A stretch of 64,000 nt of DNA from Methylacidiphilum infernorum V4. GTDB lineage: Bacteria; Verrucomicrobiota; Verrucomicrobiia; Methylacidiphilales; Methylacidiphilaceae. The stretch lies in the NCBI RefSeq assembly GCF_000019665.1, contig NC_010794.1, forward strand, positions 310,001 through 374,000, given 5' to 3'. Shown one piece after another: positions 55,088 to 64,000 of this stretch; position 1 is the stretch's first letter, and every line of letters starts with the position of its first letter. The notes under the pieces are model-generated. The model ran no database searches and was not told the origin of the DNA. It saw nothing but the letters and a program-made list of their open reading frames with translations. Made by a program: the position numbers and the translations under genes.

Positions 55088-55852
55088 CTACTGCATGGGG
55101 AAATCAACGGTTTTCCACCGGGAAGAGGCTTCCCTTTCTCTGGCTTTTATTGCTGAATAGATGATGGCTTGCTCTCCATATTTTATCCAGGGACCTGGAG
55201 GGACCAGGCAGTCATCGACGATTCTCCAGTCGGTTAAGTTCATTCCCGATAGCCCTAAATAATCTCTGACCGCGGGAGATACATCCAATCCCGCTTGGTT
55301 ATAATCATGGGGCCTGTCTGGTCCGAAAACATAAGAGGCATGGTCACTTCTCAAGGGACCTACATCTTCCCATTGAGCATAGGCCACTTTACCGCTTTTA
55401 GTTCTTATCTCTACCCATTTCCCCTTGCATTGCGAAATAAAGCGGTTTTCAGGAGAGGGTATTTTATACCATGGTACCCATTTACGGGCTAAATCGGGAT
55501 AAGCGACATCATTGAAGGGAAGGGCGACGTAGAAAGGATTCAGAGTGGCGGCAAAACGACGGGGTAGAAATCCGATCCTTTTAATGGGATCATCAGGCCC
55601 TCCATAATTTTTTGTCCAGTGCACATCCCAGGCACTCATTGAACCATTGGCCGCACTGATTGGCGTGCGACCTTCACCGATCCAAAAAACGGTCGTAACA
55701 ATGTTTCTATGCCAAGGATAGGCATGATCGCGATTTTCTGTTTTAAGAAAGTCCTTGTAAGAATAACCAAAGAGAGAAGAGCAAACAAAAAAGAGAAAAG
55801 CCATAAAAAAGGAACTTTTTTGACAAAAGAGTTGTCTTTCTCTCCAATTCAC
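55088..55852 (-). CDS. Exported hypothetical protein
   Basis: This 254-residue protein has a signal peptide (KSSFFMAFLFFVCSSLFGYS). The mature part contains AWDVHWTKNYGGPDDPIKRI, NPFYVALPFNDVAYPDLARK, CKGKWVEIRTKSGKVAYAQW and GLDVSPAVRDYLGLSGMNLT. The fold looks like a double-psi beta barrel of RlpA type, but I am not sure. I chose GTG 55852, since AGGAGG is 5 nt upstream; GTG 55858 overlaps this ribosome binding site. Confidence 0.7.
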   Translation of the reverse strand: MNWRERQLFCQKSSFFMAFLFFVCSSLFGYSYKDFLKTENRDHAYPWHRNIVTTVFWIGEGRTPISAANGSMSAWDVHWTKNYGGPDDPIKRIGFLPRRFAATLNPFYVALPFNDVAYPDLARKWVPWYKIPSPENRFISQCKGKWVEIRTKSGKVAYAQWEDVGPLRSDHASYVFGPDRPHDYNQAGLDVSPAVRDYLGLSGMNLTDWRIVDDCLVPPGPWIKYGEQAIIYSAIKAREREASSRWKTVDFPMQ

Positions 55853-56119
55853 GATCACCTCCTTTCAGAATTAGCTTTTAAAGTCGACCGAGACTATGTT
55901 TTTAAAAATTTTATGAAAAAGAGTCAATAATTATTTCTCTATAGAGAAATTTTTTCTTTGGTCCGGATGCCTTTCTGGATATTTTTCATCGAGGTTTTTC
56001 TCGTACTCCTTTTTCATTTAAAAAAGAGGGTTATTCCCTGTCTCATCCTGGAAAGAAAAGCTTGGATGGATTCTGATCGGCTATTTTCTTGACAGGACCC
56101 TCTCCTGCTCCTATCTTTT

Positions 56120-56338
56120 GCAGTATTTGATACGACATTCCGGTGCGAGAGCTGGGGGTCCGAGGGTAATGCCGACACGGTGGGAGCGATAAACATATTA
56201 AGGGTTGGACTGGCCGGGATCGCCTGTTTTCCGGCACAGCGCCAGGGGAGTCGGTTGTTCGACAGATCCAAGGGGTGCGGAAAAGACCCTGGTGGCAGGA
56301 AGGAACCTCCGCTTTCTACCGAGGGAGGAGCTCAATGA
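56120..56338 (+). pseudogene. TnpB C-terminal remnant
   Basis: The plus strand reads FRCESWGSEGNADTVGAINI and LRVGLAGIACFPAQRQGSRL, clearly the end of a TnpB zinc ribbon and last RuvC motif (NADxxxAINILR), with the second Cys pair broken (CESW in place of CESC). It ends at TGA 56,338. No TnpB text is visible further left, so only about 65 codons remain. This is older than copy C, which lies 68 nt beyond. Confidence 0.7.
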
Positions 56339-56405
56339 GGGAGGCTCTCTCCTGCCTGGTCTCGCTTAAGCTTATTAAAAACGAGCGGGTAGGGGCTGGA
56401 TGACA

Positions 56406-56662
56406 GGAGCTGGACCCTAGCATTGCCGCCATGTGCATTAATGTATAATGATGATCATGGAAAGTGCGAGGAGCACGGAACGGCCGGCAACCGCAACGGC
56501 TCTACCCGCGGCGAGTCCGTAGCAAGCAATGGCGGTGCAGCATCAGGAATCGCTCCGGGTGTAGCCGGGAAAGGCAGGCCTGTCCGATACGGTTGTGGCC
56601 GGCAAGACCCATCGGGGCAGGAAGAAAAGGGTGTGTATATGTGCGCACGTTTTTGATAGCAG
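56406..56662 (+). mobile_element. IS607-like deletion derivative, copy C
   Basis: This 257-bp element has the left end GGAGCTGGACCCTAGCATTG and right end GCGCACGTTTTTGATAGCAG. Inside, a TnpA start (MESARSTERP) runs directly into a TnpB tail (ATATALPAASP) and a stop, so nearly everything between is deleted. It is the shortest copy and has the shape of a miniature element. It ends 108 nt before the rpsB ATG, so it sits in the promoter region of ribosomal protein S2. Confidence 0.75.
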
Positions 56663-56769
56663 AAAAATAATCGCAGGGAATCGAGAAAAAAGTTCTATAA
56701 AAATAAATTATTGTTGTCAAAAAAAAAGTTTTCTATAGAATTTAAATTTTAACTTTAACTTAAAAAAAC

Positions 56770-57510
56770 ATGGTAGAATTAGAAGATCTTATCAAATCGG
56801 GTACCCATTTTGGGCATAAAAAGGACAGGTGGAACCCTAAAATGGCCCCCTTTCTTCTTGGTCTTAAGGGGGGAATTCATTTGATCGACCCTAAAAAGAC
56901 AATGGATTATTTAAAAGGGGCTTGTGATTTTCTTAAAAAAGTTTCCTTTGAAGGGGGTAAGGTTCTTTTTGTGGGTTGCAAACGGCAGGCGCAAAGAATC
57001 GTAGAGGAGGTTGCCCGCAAAAGCGGTTCATTCTACGTCAATTACCGGTGGCTTGGGGGCACTCTGACCAACTTGGTAACTATTCGGAAGTCTATTGCAC
57101 GCATGAAATGGATAGATCAGCTTGAAGAAAACGGGACGATGGAGAGGCTTCCGAAGAAAGAAGTATCGAAACTAAGAAGAGAAAATATAAAGCTTCACCG
57201 GAGCCTGGATGGAATAAAAGACATGGAAAAGCTTCCTTCGGCGATCGTCGTGATCGATGTTGTCAGGGAAGAAATCGCGGTATCGGAAGCCCAAAAATTA
57301 AACATCCCTATCGTTGCCCTTGTAGATACCAATGGCAACCCTGAAAATATCGACTATCCTATTCCGGCGAATGACGATTCGATAAGGTCTATAAGAACAA
57401 TTCTTGAAGAAATTAATGCGGCTATAATAGAAGGAAAAAAAGAAGCTGGGTTGTCTTTACCTGAGGAAAATACTCCTCTTCTTTCTGAAAAAGAATCTTT
57501 GACTTCCTAG
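56770..57510 (+). CDS. rpsB: 30S ribosomal protein S2
   Basis: This 246-residue protein is full length for S2, with LEDLIKSGTHFGHKKDRWNP, LFVGCKRQAQRIVEEVARKS, YVNYRWLGGTLTNLVTIRKS and PIVALVDTNGNPENIDYPIP. It is needed for 30S assembly and mRNA binding. It is followed by tsf after 108 nt, the standard rpsB-tsf order. No canonical ribosome binding site is clear upstream (ACTTTAACTTAAAAAAAC). Confidence 0.97.
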   Translation: MVELEDLIKSGTHFGHKKDRWNPKMAPFLLGLKGGIHLIDPKKTMDYLKGACDFLKKVSFEGGKVLFVGCKRQAQRIVEEVARKSGSFYVNYRWLGGTLTNLVTIRKSIARMKWIDQLEENGTMERLPKKEVSKLRRENIKLHRSLDGIKDMEKLPSAIVVIDVVREEIAVSEAQKLNIPIVALVDTNGNPENIDYPIPANDDSIRSIRTILEEINAAIIEGKKEAGLSLPEENTPLLSEKESLTS

Positions 57511-57618
57511 TGATTTTTCATGATGCATTAAAGAAAGCCGTCGGAGTGGATTACAAGCTTGCCCCTTTTCTTTTTGCTCTACCTAAAACTTTGAGAAAGA
57601 AATGATCTAAGGAGGAAT

Positions 57619-58224
57619 ATGGCGAACTCTCTATCTGTACATCTTGTCAAAGAACTGCGGGAGAAAACGGGAGCAGCAATCATGGATTGTAAAAAAGCTT
57701 TAGAAGTTTCCAAAGGCGACATCGATGAAGCTGAAAAGTGGCTAAGACAGCAGGGGATAGCCAAAGCCAAGAAAAAATCCGAGAGGCTGACGCCCGAAGG
57801 GGTCATTGCTTCTTATATTCATGCTGGAGATAAAATTGGTGTCCTTGTCGAAGTAAACTGTGAAACCGATTTTGTCGCCAGGACACCCACATTCAAGGAG
57901 TTAGCTAAAGAAGTAGCGATCCAGATTGCAGCGGCAAGCCCCAGGTTCCTTTCCAAGGAGGATATCCCCAAGGAGGTACTCGACGAGGAAAGGCAAAAGA
58001 TTATCGAATCATTAAAGGGACAAAACAAGGAGGACCTGGATAAGGTCGTGCAGGAGAAACTCGAAAAATTCATCGTGGACAGTTGCCTGCTTGAACAACC
58101 CTTTGTAAAAGATCAAAGCATAACTGTTCGCGATCTGATCTGCCAGCGCATAGCCCAAATTGGCGAAAATATTGTTGTTCGCAGGTTCGTGAGATTTCAG
58201 TTGGGGGAGGAGATAGAAAATTAA
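57619..58224 (+). CDS. tsf: Elongation factor Ts, short form
   Basis: This 201-residue protein has the UBA-like N-terminus LVKELREKTGAAIMDCKKAL, GDIDEAEKWLRQQGIAKAKK and the core GVLVEVNCETDFVARTPTFK. The usual length is 280-300; this is the short form also found in Thermus and cyanobacteria, with one core subdomain. It recycles EF-Tu by nucleotide exchange. AAGGAGG lies 6 nt before ATG 57619. Confidence 0.96.
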   Translation: MANSLSVHLVKELREKTGAAIMDCKKALEVSKGDIDEAEKWLRQQGIAKAKKKSERLTPEGVIASYIHAGDKIGVLVEVNCETDFVARTPTFKELAKEVAIQIAAASPRFLSKEDIPKEVLDEERQKIIESLKGQNKEDLDKVVQEKLEKFIVDSCLLEQPFVKDQSITVRDLICQRIAQIGENIVVRRFVRFQLGEEIEN

Positions 58225-58391
58225 AATGGATCTTTGCTCCCTGGTCCAAAATCCACTGGCGGTTTTATCCCTTCGGGAAGGAAAAATCTTGTTTTGAAAT
58301 CTTGATTTTCGTTTTTCTTTCTATAGGATTAGCATTTGCTTAAAAAAAGAGTTATTTATTTTGTGCTTCTCTATAGATTTTGGGCCTGGAC

Positions 58392-59756
58392 ATGTTCAAT
58401 AAGATCTTAATCGCTAATCGAGGTGAAATCGCACTAAGAATAATTCGAGCATGCCGGGATCTGGGGGTTAAAACTCTTGCCGTCTATTCCGATGTGGATG
58501 AAAAATCTCTTCATGTTCAACTTGCCGATGAAGCGATATGTATTGGCAAGGGGCCGGCTACGGAAAGCTATCTGCGGATGGATAGGATAATCAGCGCCGC
58601 AGAAATTGGGGATGTGGATGCGATTCACCCCGGTTACGGTTTTTTAGCCGAAAATCCCCATTTTGCTGAAATCTGTGCCAACTGTAACATCAAGTTTATT
58701 GGGCCTAAAGCGGCTACCTTGAAAAAAATGGGTAATAAAGTCATGGCCCGCTTCCACGCTCGCAAGGCAGGAGTTCCCGTGGTTCCCGGAAGCGAGGGGG
58801 TGGTGGAATCTGAAAAGGAAGCTTTGAAAATCAGCCACCAGATTGGATATCCGGTTATTATAAAGGCTGTGGCCGGAGGGGGAGGAAGGGGAATGAGGAT
58901 TGCTCACAACGATGTAAGCTTGGTCCAGGGATTTGTTGCGGCGAGGCTTGAGGCTGAAAAGTCTTTTGGAGATGGCAGCATATACATTGAAAAACTCATT
59001 GAGGATCCTCGACACGTGGAATTCCAGATTATTGCCGATACCAAGGGTAAAATTTTTCATGTCGGTGAAAGGGATTGTTCTGTGCAACGCAGAAATCAAA
59101 AACTTGTTGAAGAATCCCCTTCCCCCGTGGTTGACCCGATCTTAAGAAAAAAAATGGGCAAGATAAGTGTTCGACTTGCCGAATCGGTTGATTATGAGGG
59201 GGTGGGAACCATTGAATATCTTGTCGATAAATTTGGCAACTTTTATTTCATTGAAATGAATTGCCGGATTCAAGTCGAACACCCCGTCACCGAGGAAGTT
59301 TATGGCGTTGATCTTGTCAAGGAACAGATTCTTGTGGCTGCTGGTTACCCCTTGGGAAAGGAATGGGAGGAACTGGAGCCTAAGAAACATGCTATAGAGT
59401 TTCGGATCAATGCGGAGGACGGTCTCCAAGATTTTCGACCTTGTGCAGGCAAAATTGATTTTCTCCATTTTCCCGGTGGACCGGGAATACGGATCGATTC
59501 TCATCTTTACCAAGGCTTGGAAATTTCCCCCTACTATGATTCGATGCTTGTAAAGTTAATTGCCGTGGGCAATACCCGGGGAGAAGCTATAATCCGGATG
59601 AGAAGGGCATTGGAGGAAATAACGATTGAAGGAGTAAAAACAACCGTGCCGATTGGAAAATCCGTTTTTCAGCACTCCGATTTCCAACGGGGTGAATACA
59701 CGGTCAATCTTTTAAATAAAATTCTTGCAGCTAAAAAATCCCTGGATGAATTTTAA
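58392..59756 (+). CDS. accC: Acetyl-CoA carboxylase biotin carboxylase subunit
   Basis: This 454-residue protein has FNKILIANRGEIALRIIRAC, ATP-grasp motifs GGGGRGMRIAHN and EFQIIADTKGKIFHVGERDC, and the active-site stretch FGNFYFIEMNCRIQVEHPVT. Length is normal. It carboxylates biotin on AccB in fatty acid synthesis. ATG 58392 is preferred to the TTG frame start 58380. accB, normally upstream, is absent here and must lie elsewhere. thiE follows by 8 nt. Confidence 0.95.
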   Translation: MFNKILIANRGEIALRIIRACRDLGVKTLAVYSDVDEKSLHVQLADEAICIGKGPATESYLRMDRIISAAEIGDVDAIHPGYGFLAENPHFAEICANCNIKFIGPKAATLKKMGNKVMARFHARKAGVPVVPGSEGVVESEKEALKISHQIGYPVIIKAVAGGGGRGMRIAHNDVSLVQGFVAARLEAEKSFGDGSIYIEKLIEDPRHVEFQIIADTKGKIFHVGERDCSVQRRNQKLVEESPSPVVDPILRKKMGKISVRLAESVDYEGVGTIEYLVDKFGNFYFIEMNCRIQVEHPVTEEVYGVDLVKEQILVAAGYPLGKEWEELEPKKHAIEFRINAEDGLQDFRPCAGKIDFLHFPGGPGIRIDSHLYQGLEISPYYDSMLVKLIAVGNTRGEAIIRMRRALEEITIEGVKTTVPIGKSVFQHSDFQRGEYTVNLLNKILAAKKSLDEF

Positions 59757-59764
59757 AACAAAGG

Positions 59765-60430
59765 ATGATTCAAGGTTATCTGAGGAAAAAATACCTTTTA
59801 AGCCAGGCTAGATTTTATGGGATTTTAGATTTGGGTTATGTCCCTCCATCCCAGGCGGCAAGCTTTGCCCGTAAACTTGTAGAAGGGAAGGTCGATATTT
59901 TGCAATTGCGGGCAAAGAAGGAGGATAAAAAGGAGATATTAAGGATTTCGCTGGAAATAAAGCCCCTTTTGGGGGGAGCGGATATCCTTTTTATTATCAA
60001 TGACCATCCCGATGTTGCCTTGGAAAGTGGGGCCGATGGAGTTCATTTAGGCCAAGAGGATATGCCCATTTCAGAAGCGAGAAGCTATTTAGGCGATAAC
60101 TTTTTGATTGGAAAGTCTACCCATTCCCTTGAGCAGGCATTGAGAGCTGCTTCCGAGCAAACCGATTATATCGGTTGTGGCCCGATTTTTAAAACCCCTA
60201 CCAAACCGGATTATCTTCCCTTGGGTCTTGAAGCTATACCTAGGGTAAAGCAGCAGATTAAAAAGCCGGTATTTTTTATCGGAGGTATCAACCAGGAAAA
60301 TATTCATGAGGTCCTGGACGCCGGCGCGGATAGGGTTGTCATGGTTTCAGCCCTTTTAAAGGCTGCCGATATTCCCCTTTTTTGCAGGCAAATGAAAAAC
60401 CTTTTGTCCCTAAAAGGGCTTTGGGCTTGA
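59765..60430 (+). CDS. thiE: Thiamine phosphate synthase
   Basis: This 221-residue TIM-barrel enzyme joins the pyrimidine and thiazole parts of thiamine. Motifs are GKVDILQLRAKKEDKKEILR, LFIINDHPDVALESGADGVH, GVHLGQEDMPISEARSYLGD, IGKSTHSLEQ and YIGCGPIFKTPTKPDYLPLG. No TPP riboswitch is visible upstream; the gene follows accC after 8 nt and is probably cotranscribed with it. Confidence 0.92.
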   Translation: MIQGYLRKKYLLSQARFYGILDLGYVPPSQAASFARKLVEGKVDILQLRAKKEDKKEILRISLEIKPLLGGADILFIINDHPDVALESGADGVHLGQEDMPISEARSYLGDNFLIGKSTHSLEQALRAASEQTDYIGCGPIFKTPTKPDYLPLGLEAIPRVKQQIKKPVFFIGGINQENIHEVLDAGADRVVMVSALLKAADIPLFCRQMKNLLSLKGLWA

Positions 60431-60472
60431 CTCTTTTTTCATGCCGATCTTTAGAAGAATAATCATAGATTG

Positions 60473-61432
60473 ATGAAAGCCATTGTTGTATCCCGATTTG
60501 GTGGACCCGAGGTTCTTGAATACAAAGAGATTGCCAAACCTGAAGTTCAAAAGGATTCGGTCCTGATAGCGGTCAAAGCCGCGGGGGTCAACCCCGTAGA
60601 TACCTACATAAGGGCGGGTAGTTTTGGTTATCAAAAAAGCCTTCCTTTTGTTCCTGGGATTGATGGAGCGGGCATAGTTGAAGAAGCAGGAGAAGGAGTG
60701 TCGAAGTTTCCTAAAGGACAAAGGGTATTTTTTCAAGGTGTTATGGGCAGTTATGCTGAATATGTCGTCTGCCCGGAAAGCCATGTATTTGCACTTCCCC
60801 CAAGTCTTTCTTTCTCTCAAGGGGCGGCAATAGGCAGTCCTTATGCTACCGCCTATCACGGCTTGTTTCAATGTGCCGAAGCCCAGGCGGGACAGTCGGT
60901 TCTCGTTCACGGCGCAAGTGGAGGAGTGGGGATCGCCGCCGTGCAATGGGCTAAAAGCCATGGGTTAAGCATACTGGCTACGGCCGGGACCCCGCAGGGT
61001 AGGGAATTGGTCTTAGGCATGGGAGCGGAAAAGGTTTTTAACCATTATGAGGAAGGATACGTTGAGCAAATCTTGGACTATACGAAAAACCAAGGTGTGG
61101 AAATTATTCTTGAAATGTTGGCGAATAAAAACCTGGAAAAGGATTTATCCCTGGTGGCCGATCGGGGGAAAATCGTTGTCATTGGCAGCCGAGGAAGAAT
61201 AGAAATCGACCCTAGAAATATATTGAGGAAGGAAGCTAGGCTTATCGGGGTCAATCTTTTTCTAGCCACCCCTACCCAGAGGAAATCCATTTTTTCGGCT
61301 ATCGAAGCCGGGCTGATGAATAATACTCTCAGGCCTGTTATTCGAGCCGAGATTCCCCTGGAAAAAGCTTCTTTAGCCCACGAGATGATCCTAAAGCCCG
61401 GAGCAGCCGGAAAAATCATCCTCGTTACCTGA
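60473..61432 (+). CDS. NADPH:quinone oxidoreductase-like (zeta-crystallin type)
   Basis: This 319-residue medium-chain dehydrogenase/reductase has MKAIVVSRFGGPEVLEYKEI, AAGVNPVDTYIRAGSFGYQK, GIDGAGIVEEAGEGVSKFPK and the nucleotide motif VHGASGGVGIAAVQWAKSHG. Zinc ligands are lacking, as in the quinone oxidoreductase branch. It reduces quinones or related enones with NADPH. ATG 60473 starts the family N-terminus. Confidence 0.9.
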   Translation: MKAIVVSRFGGPEVLEYKEIAKPEVQKDSVLIAVKAAGVNPVDTYIRAGSFGYQKSLPFVPGIDGAGIVEEAGEGVSKFPKGQRVFFQGVMGSYAEYVVCPESHVFALPPSLSFSQGAAIGSPYATAYHGLFQCAEAQAGQSVLVHGASGGVGIAAVQWAKSHGLSILATAGTPQGRELVLGMGAEKVFNHYEEGYVEQILDYTKNQGVEIILEMLANKNLEKDLSLVADRGKIVVIGSRGRIEIDPRNILRKEARLIGVNLFLATPTQRKSIFSAIEAGLMNNTLRPVIRAEIPLEKASLAHEMILKPGAAGKIILVT

Positions 61433-61538
61433 TTCAAATTCTTCTCCCTTGTCCTGTTTGCCCTCCTCGATGATCAAGCAGCAGTGAACGCAAAAGTCAC
61501 GGAGAAGCATCTTTTCTAAAAAAATCCAAGTTATAGGC

Positions 61539-61566
61539 AAAAAAAAGGGCTTCCCGAAGGAAGCCC
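61539..61566 (-). terminator. Rho-independent terminator of the beta-barrel gene
   Basis: GGGCTTCC-CGAA-GGAAGCCC forms a perfect 8-bp stem with a tetraloop, followed on the minus strand by eight Ts. It lies 20 nt after the stop of the outer-membrane gene. Confidence 0.92.
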
Positions 61567-61586
61567 TTGATATAAAACTTCAAATT

Positions 61587-62492
61587 TTACCAGAATACAT
61601 ACTTAGCACCGAGCACCCCGATGTAATTGAGCATTTGTCCAAAGTGCATGGACTCATTGCCAATTGCCGTTCCGTAATTCAGAATGGGATTGTTCATGTA
61701 AAGGAACTTAAATTCCACGAACACGCTCAGTTCTTTGGTTAAGTAGTATTCAGAACCGGCTATCGGAGTAAACACAAACCCGCCATCGGTTGTGCTCGCC
61801 CCGTTAACAATACCATGGCCAGCAACACTTTGGCTGATGTTGCTTGCCGACAAATAATAACCACCGACACCCATACCGATGTACGGAACAAATTTCCACG
61901 GGGTCACCAGCTTGATTAACCCGTTGATGGTCATTATCCCCATGTTCAGCTGCATGCCGGTATTGGTTGAAGCTGCTGCGATGGTCATTGGACCTGTGGC
62001 AACACCGGTAAATCCTGAACCCGACTGCGAATTACCGATGTAAAAGCCATCAAATTCTGCGGCGGGCATCAAGTACCATCCTTTACCGGAAAGATTGTCT
62101 CCAAGCTCCCATCCTTTCCACTGGTATCCTACTTTAACACCCCCAACCCACTGCCAATTTCCTCCTAACTGGCCGTTACCGAATAAACCGGAGCTGAAAT
62201 TCGAATTGTAGTTATTCGTATCCATGTAGCCCGCACCCCCATAGAGACCGGCATAAAGACCTTCTTTTGGCCTAAAAGCTTCTTCCTTGGATACTTCCTT
62301 TTGCTCCTTCATTTCTTTGCTGGCTTCCTTCATTTCCTTATCGCCGCCGGAGCTCGTAAGATCTGCAGAAGCATTCGATGGGGAAGCCGAATTATCTCCC
62401 TCTTCGATTCCCGCTCGCAAGGGTTGTGTAATTGCAAAGGCACATACGCTCATTGCAGCTATCAAGTAACGGAGAGTTTTCCTCCTCTTCAT
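61587..62492 (-). CDS. Outer-membrane beta-barrel protein
   Basis: This 301-residue protein has a signal peptide (KTLRYLIAAMSVCAFAITQP), a charged linker with repeats EMKEASKEMKEQKEVSKEE, and an eight-to-ten-strand barrel of OmpA/OmpW size with alternating hydrophobic strands (GLYAGLYGGAGYMDTNNY; WQWVGGVKVGYQWKGWELGD) and terminal aromatic GAKYVFW, the sorting signal for BAM. A strong terminator follows. The linker is unusual and may contact peptidoglycan. The gene is downstream of ileS on the same strand but 220 nt away. Confidence 0.82.
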   Translation of the reverse strand: MKRRKTLRYLIAAMSVCAFAITQPLRAGIEEGDNSASPSNASADLTSSGGDKEMKEASKEMKEQKEVSKEEAFRPKEGLYAGLYGGAGYMDTNNYNSNFSSGLFGNGQLGGNWQWVGGVKVGYQWKGWELGDNLSGKGWYLMPAAEFDGFYIGNSQSGSGFTGVATGPMTIAAASTNTGMQLNMGIMTINGLIKLVTPWKFVPYIGMGVGGYYLSASNISQSVAGHGIVNGASTTDGGFVFTPIAGSEYYLTKELSVFVEFKFLYMNNPILNYGTAIGNESMHFGQMLNYIGVLGAKYVFW

Positions 62493-62713
62493 AGTTTTTC
62501 CTCCTTCTTTTTCATGATTTGAATAACACTTTTAGTCATGCTATCCTGTTCTGTAAGTTTTCTTTTTTTCAAAAAATCCGTTAATTGTCAAACAAATTTC
62601 AAAAATATTTCACCAAATTTTTATTTTTTTTCACCCGTTGAAAGCAAATACTTACTTAGCTTATTTTTTATCCATTAATCAACACTTTTTTGTAAAAGTT
62701 TCTTTTTTATTTT

Positions 62714-64000
62714 TTAATCGGAAACCAAGAAGGATTCAGGCAGTCCTTTAAGGACTTTTAAACACCTGGGACAAACATGGGGGTATTGGGGATCGCTGTT
62801 GGATTGGGCAAAGAGGCTAAACTTCCAGCACCGGGGACATTTTTTTCCCAAGGCTTTTTCCACGAGGATTTCCGTTTTAGAAGACCTGATAATTTCAAGC
62901 TGGGAAACCAAGAAAACTTCGGTTAAAAGGGCGGTGTCTTCCGCCTCAAAGTCATCCGTGAAGAGGATTAATTTTGCCTCGAGGTTTTTCCCGATCATTT
63001 TTTGCTTCCGGGCTTTTTCCAGTTCGCGATTGGCAAGGTCCCGGAGTTGTAATATTTTTTCCCAGCGCTTGAGCAGTTTTTCCTCCTCTTTGATTTCCCT
63101 CTCTTCTGGAAAGAGCTCCAAATGGATGGAGGAGGTTTTCCCTGAAGCCCGCCATGCTTCTTCGGTGGTAAAGGGAAGAATCGGCGCAAGAAGTTTGACG
63201 AGGCATTCAAAAGTTCTATACAAGACGGTCTGGGCGGATCTTCTCGAAAGCCAATTTTGTCCATCGCAGTAGAGCCTGTCCTTGAGAATATCGATGTAAA
63301 AACTGGATAATTCCACTGAACAAAAACGGGTTAAAGCTTGGTAAACTTGTGAAAATTCGTAGTTTTCATAAAAAGCTTTTGTTTTTTTGACGAGTTTATT
63401 GACGCAAAGTTCGAAATACCGATCGATTTCCCGAAGTCGGTCATCTGGAAGCGACTGCTCTTGAGGATTGAAATCATGAAGGTTCCCAAGAAGGATCCTT
63501 AAGGAGTTCCTGATCAACCGGTAAGAGTCAGACAACCGGCTAAATATTTCCTTTGAGAAGGGAACATCTTCGGCGTACTCTTCACTGGCAACCCAAAGTC
63601 TTAATAGATCGGCTCCGTAAGTTTGGATCTGTTCGGAAAGATCCCTTGCTCCCGAAGACTTGGAAAGTTTCTTCCCATCGAGATCAACGACAAAACCATG
63701 GGTAAGGACAGATTTATAAGGAGCTTTTCCCTTCGAGGCGACGCTTAAAAGAAGAGAAGATTGAAACCAGCCCCGATGTTGATCGCTTCCTTCCAGGTAG
63801 AGATCGGCGGGATCTTCTCCTCTCGGTTTTAGGACCGAGTAATGACTCGAACCGGAATCTATCCAGACATCGAGCGTATCCAAGCCTTTGACGAGATCTT
63901 CTGAGGGAGCAAGACCGAGAAGTTGGCAGAGTTCTTTACTCTCTAACCGGAACCATAGGTCAGTTCCCTCTTCTTCTACCTTATCGGCAAACCGTCTTAT
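62714..64000 (-). CDS. ileS: Isoleucyl-tRNA synthetase, 3' part
   Basis: The frame is open to the right edge of the window; the visible 428 residues are the C-terminal half. Evidence is LDVWIDSGSSHYSVL, DLYLEGSDQHRGWFQSSLLL, the class I signature GKKLSKSSG (KMSKS variant), the anticodon-binding domain, and the C-terminal zinc finger GKKCPRCWKFSLF with HVCPRCLKVL. The editing domain and HIGH motif lie outside the window. An internal ATG at 63,883 is not the real start. It charges tRNA-Ile. Confidence 0.95.
   Translation of the reverse strand: MRRFADKVEEEGTDLWFRLESKELCQLLGLAPSEDLVKGLDTLDVWIDSGSSHYSVLKPRGEDPADLYLEGSDQHRGWFQSSLLLSVASKGKAPYKSVLTHGFVVDLDGKKLSKSSGARDLSEQIQTYGADLLRLWVASEEYAEDVPFSKEIFSRLSDSYRLIRNSLRILLGNLHDFNPQEQSLPDDRLREIDRYFELCVNKLVKKTKAFYENYEFSQVYQALTRFCSVELSSFYIDILKDRLYCDGQNWLSRRSAQTVLYRTFECLVKLLAPILPFTTEEAWRASGKTSSIHLELFPEEREIKEEEKLLKRWEKILQLRDLANRELEKARKQKMIGKNLEAKLILFTDDFEAEDTALLTEVFLVSQLEIIRSSKTEILVEKALGKKCPRCWKFSLFAQSNSDPQYPHVCPRCLKVLKGLPESFLVSD

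Noticed and set aside
56014-56271. Minus-strand frame near 56.1 kb
   Set aside because: The plus strand here reads as a TnpB C-terminus, so the minus frame is a shadow.

Overview
The window has two parts with very different base composition. Positions 1 to about 26,190 are GC-rich (roughly 50-65% by eye) and hold one long leftward operon of anti-phage type. Positions about 26,197 to 64,000 are AT-rich (roughly 42-46% GC) and carry ordinary chromosomal genes: tlyA, uvrA, citrate synthase, folK-panB, rpsB-tsf, accC, thiE, ileS, glycosyltransferases and outer-membrane proteins. Base composition and gene content suggest a Methylacidiphilum-like verrucomicrobium. This is recognition from memory, not a database result. 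The boundary falls at the 3' end of a tRNA-Asn gene (26,197-26,271, minus strand), a classic integration site, so the left part reads as a genomic island. Its far end and any integrase lie outside the window.

Island. The core matches a type 3 BREX system in gene order: BrxF, BrxC, PglX-type methyltransferase, BrxH-type SNF2 helicase, PglZ, then a 264-residue protein in the BrxA position. Several junctions are ATGA stop-start overlaps, so this is one translationally coupled operon. It departs from the textbook set in several ways. A 200-residue protein with a nuclease-like motif is coupled to PglX. A PHP plus SMC-like ATPase (TrlF-type) sits between PglX and the helicase. A second module lies downstream: another zinc-ribbon DNA methyltransferase, a Cas4/AddB-like iron-sulfur nuclease and an SF1 helicase, followed by DUF2188 and a broken DUF4236/TPR gene. 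A 66-bp duplication-insertion at the start of the second module has created a consensus-like promoter whose predicted start falls on an ATG. Upstream of BrxF a small helix-turn-helix gene has a TGA where the family has Trp, and direct repeats overlap its promoter. Genes at the island edges (gamma-glutamylcyclotransferase, class II glutamine amidotransferase, two small remnants, DUF4236/TPR) are decayed, while the large defence genes are all open.

Chromosomal part. From left to right: tlyA; uvrA overlapping a TPR envelope protein; an orphan P-loop ATPase; citrate synthase; a Tat-type polysaccharide deacetylase; tRNA-Phe; a folK-panB pair; an envelope-sugar cluster at 42.3-46.0 kb (three glycosyltransferases and a deacetylase); a patch of IS remnants and broken genes at 46.2-48.5 kb; another glycosyltransferase; a tandem pair of His/Met-rich envelope proteins; a thioredoxin; an NtrC-type regulator; a Fur-family repressor; rpsB-tsf; accC-thiE; a quinone oxidoreductase; a beta-barrel protein; and the 3' part of ileS.

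A family of internally deleted IS607-like elements recurs at 37.5, 46.2 and 56.4 kb. The longest copy encodes a fusion of a TnpA helix-turn-helix to a TnpB zinc ribbon.
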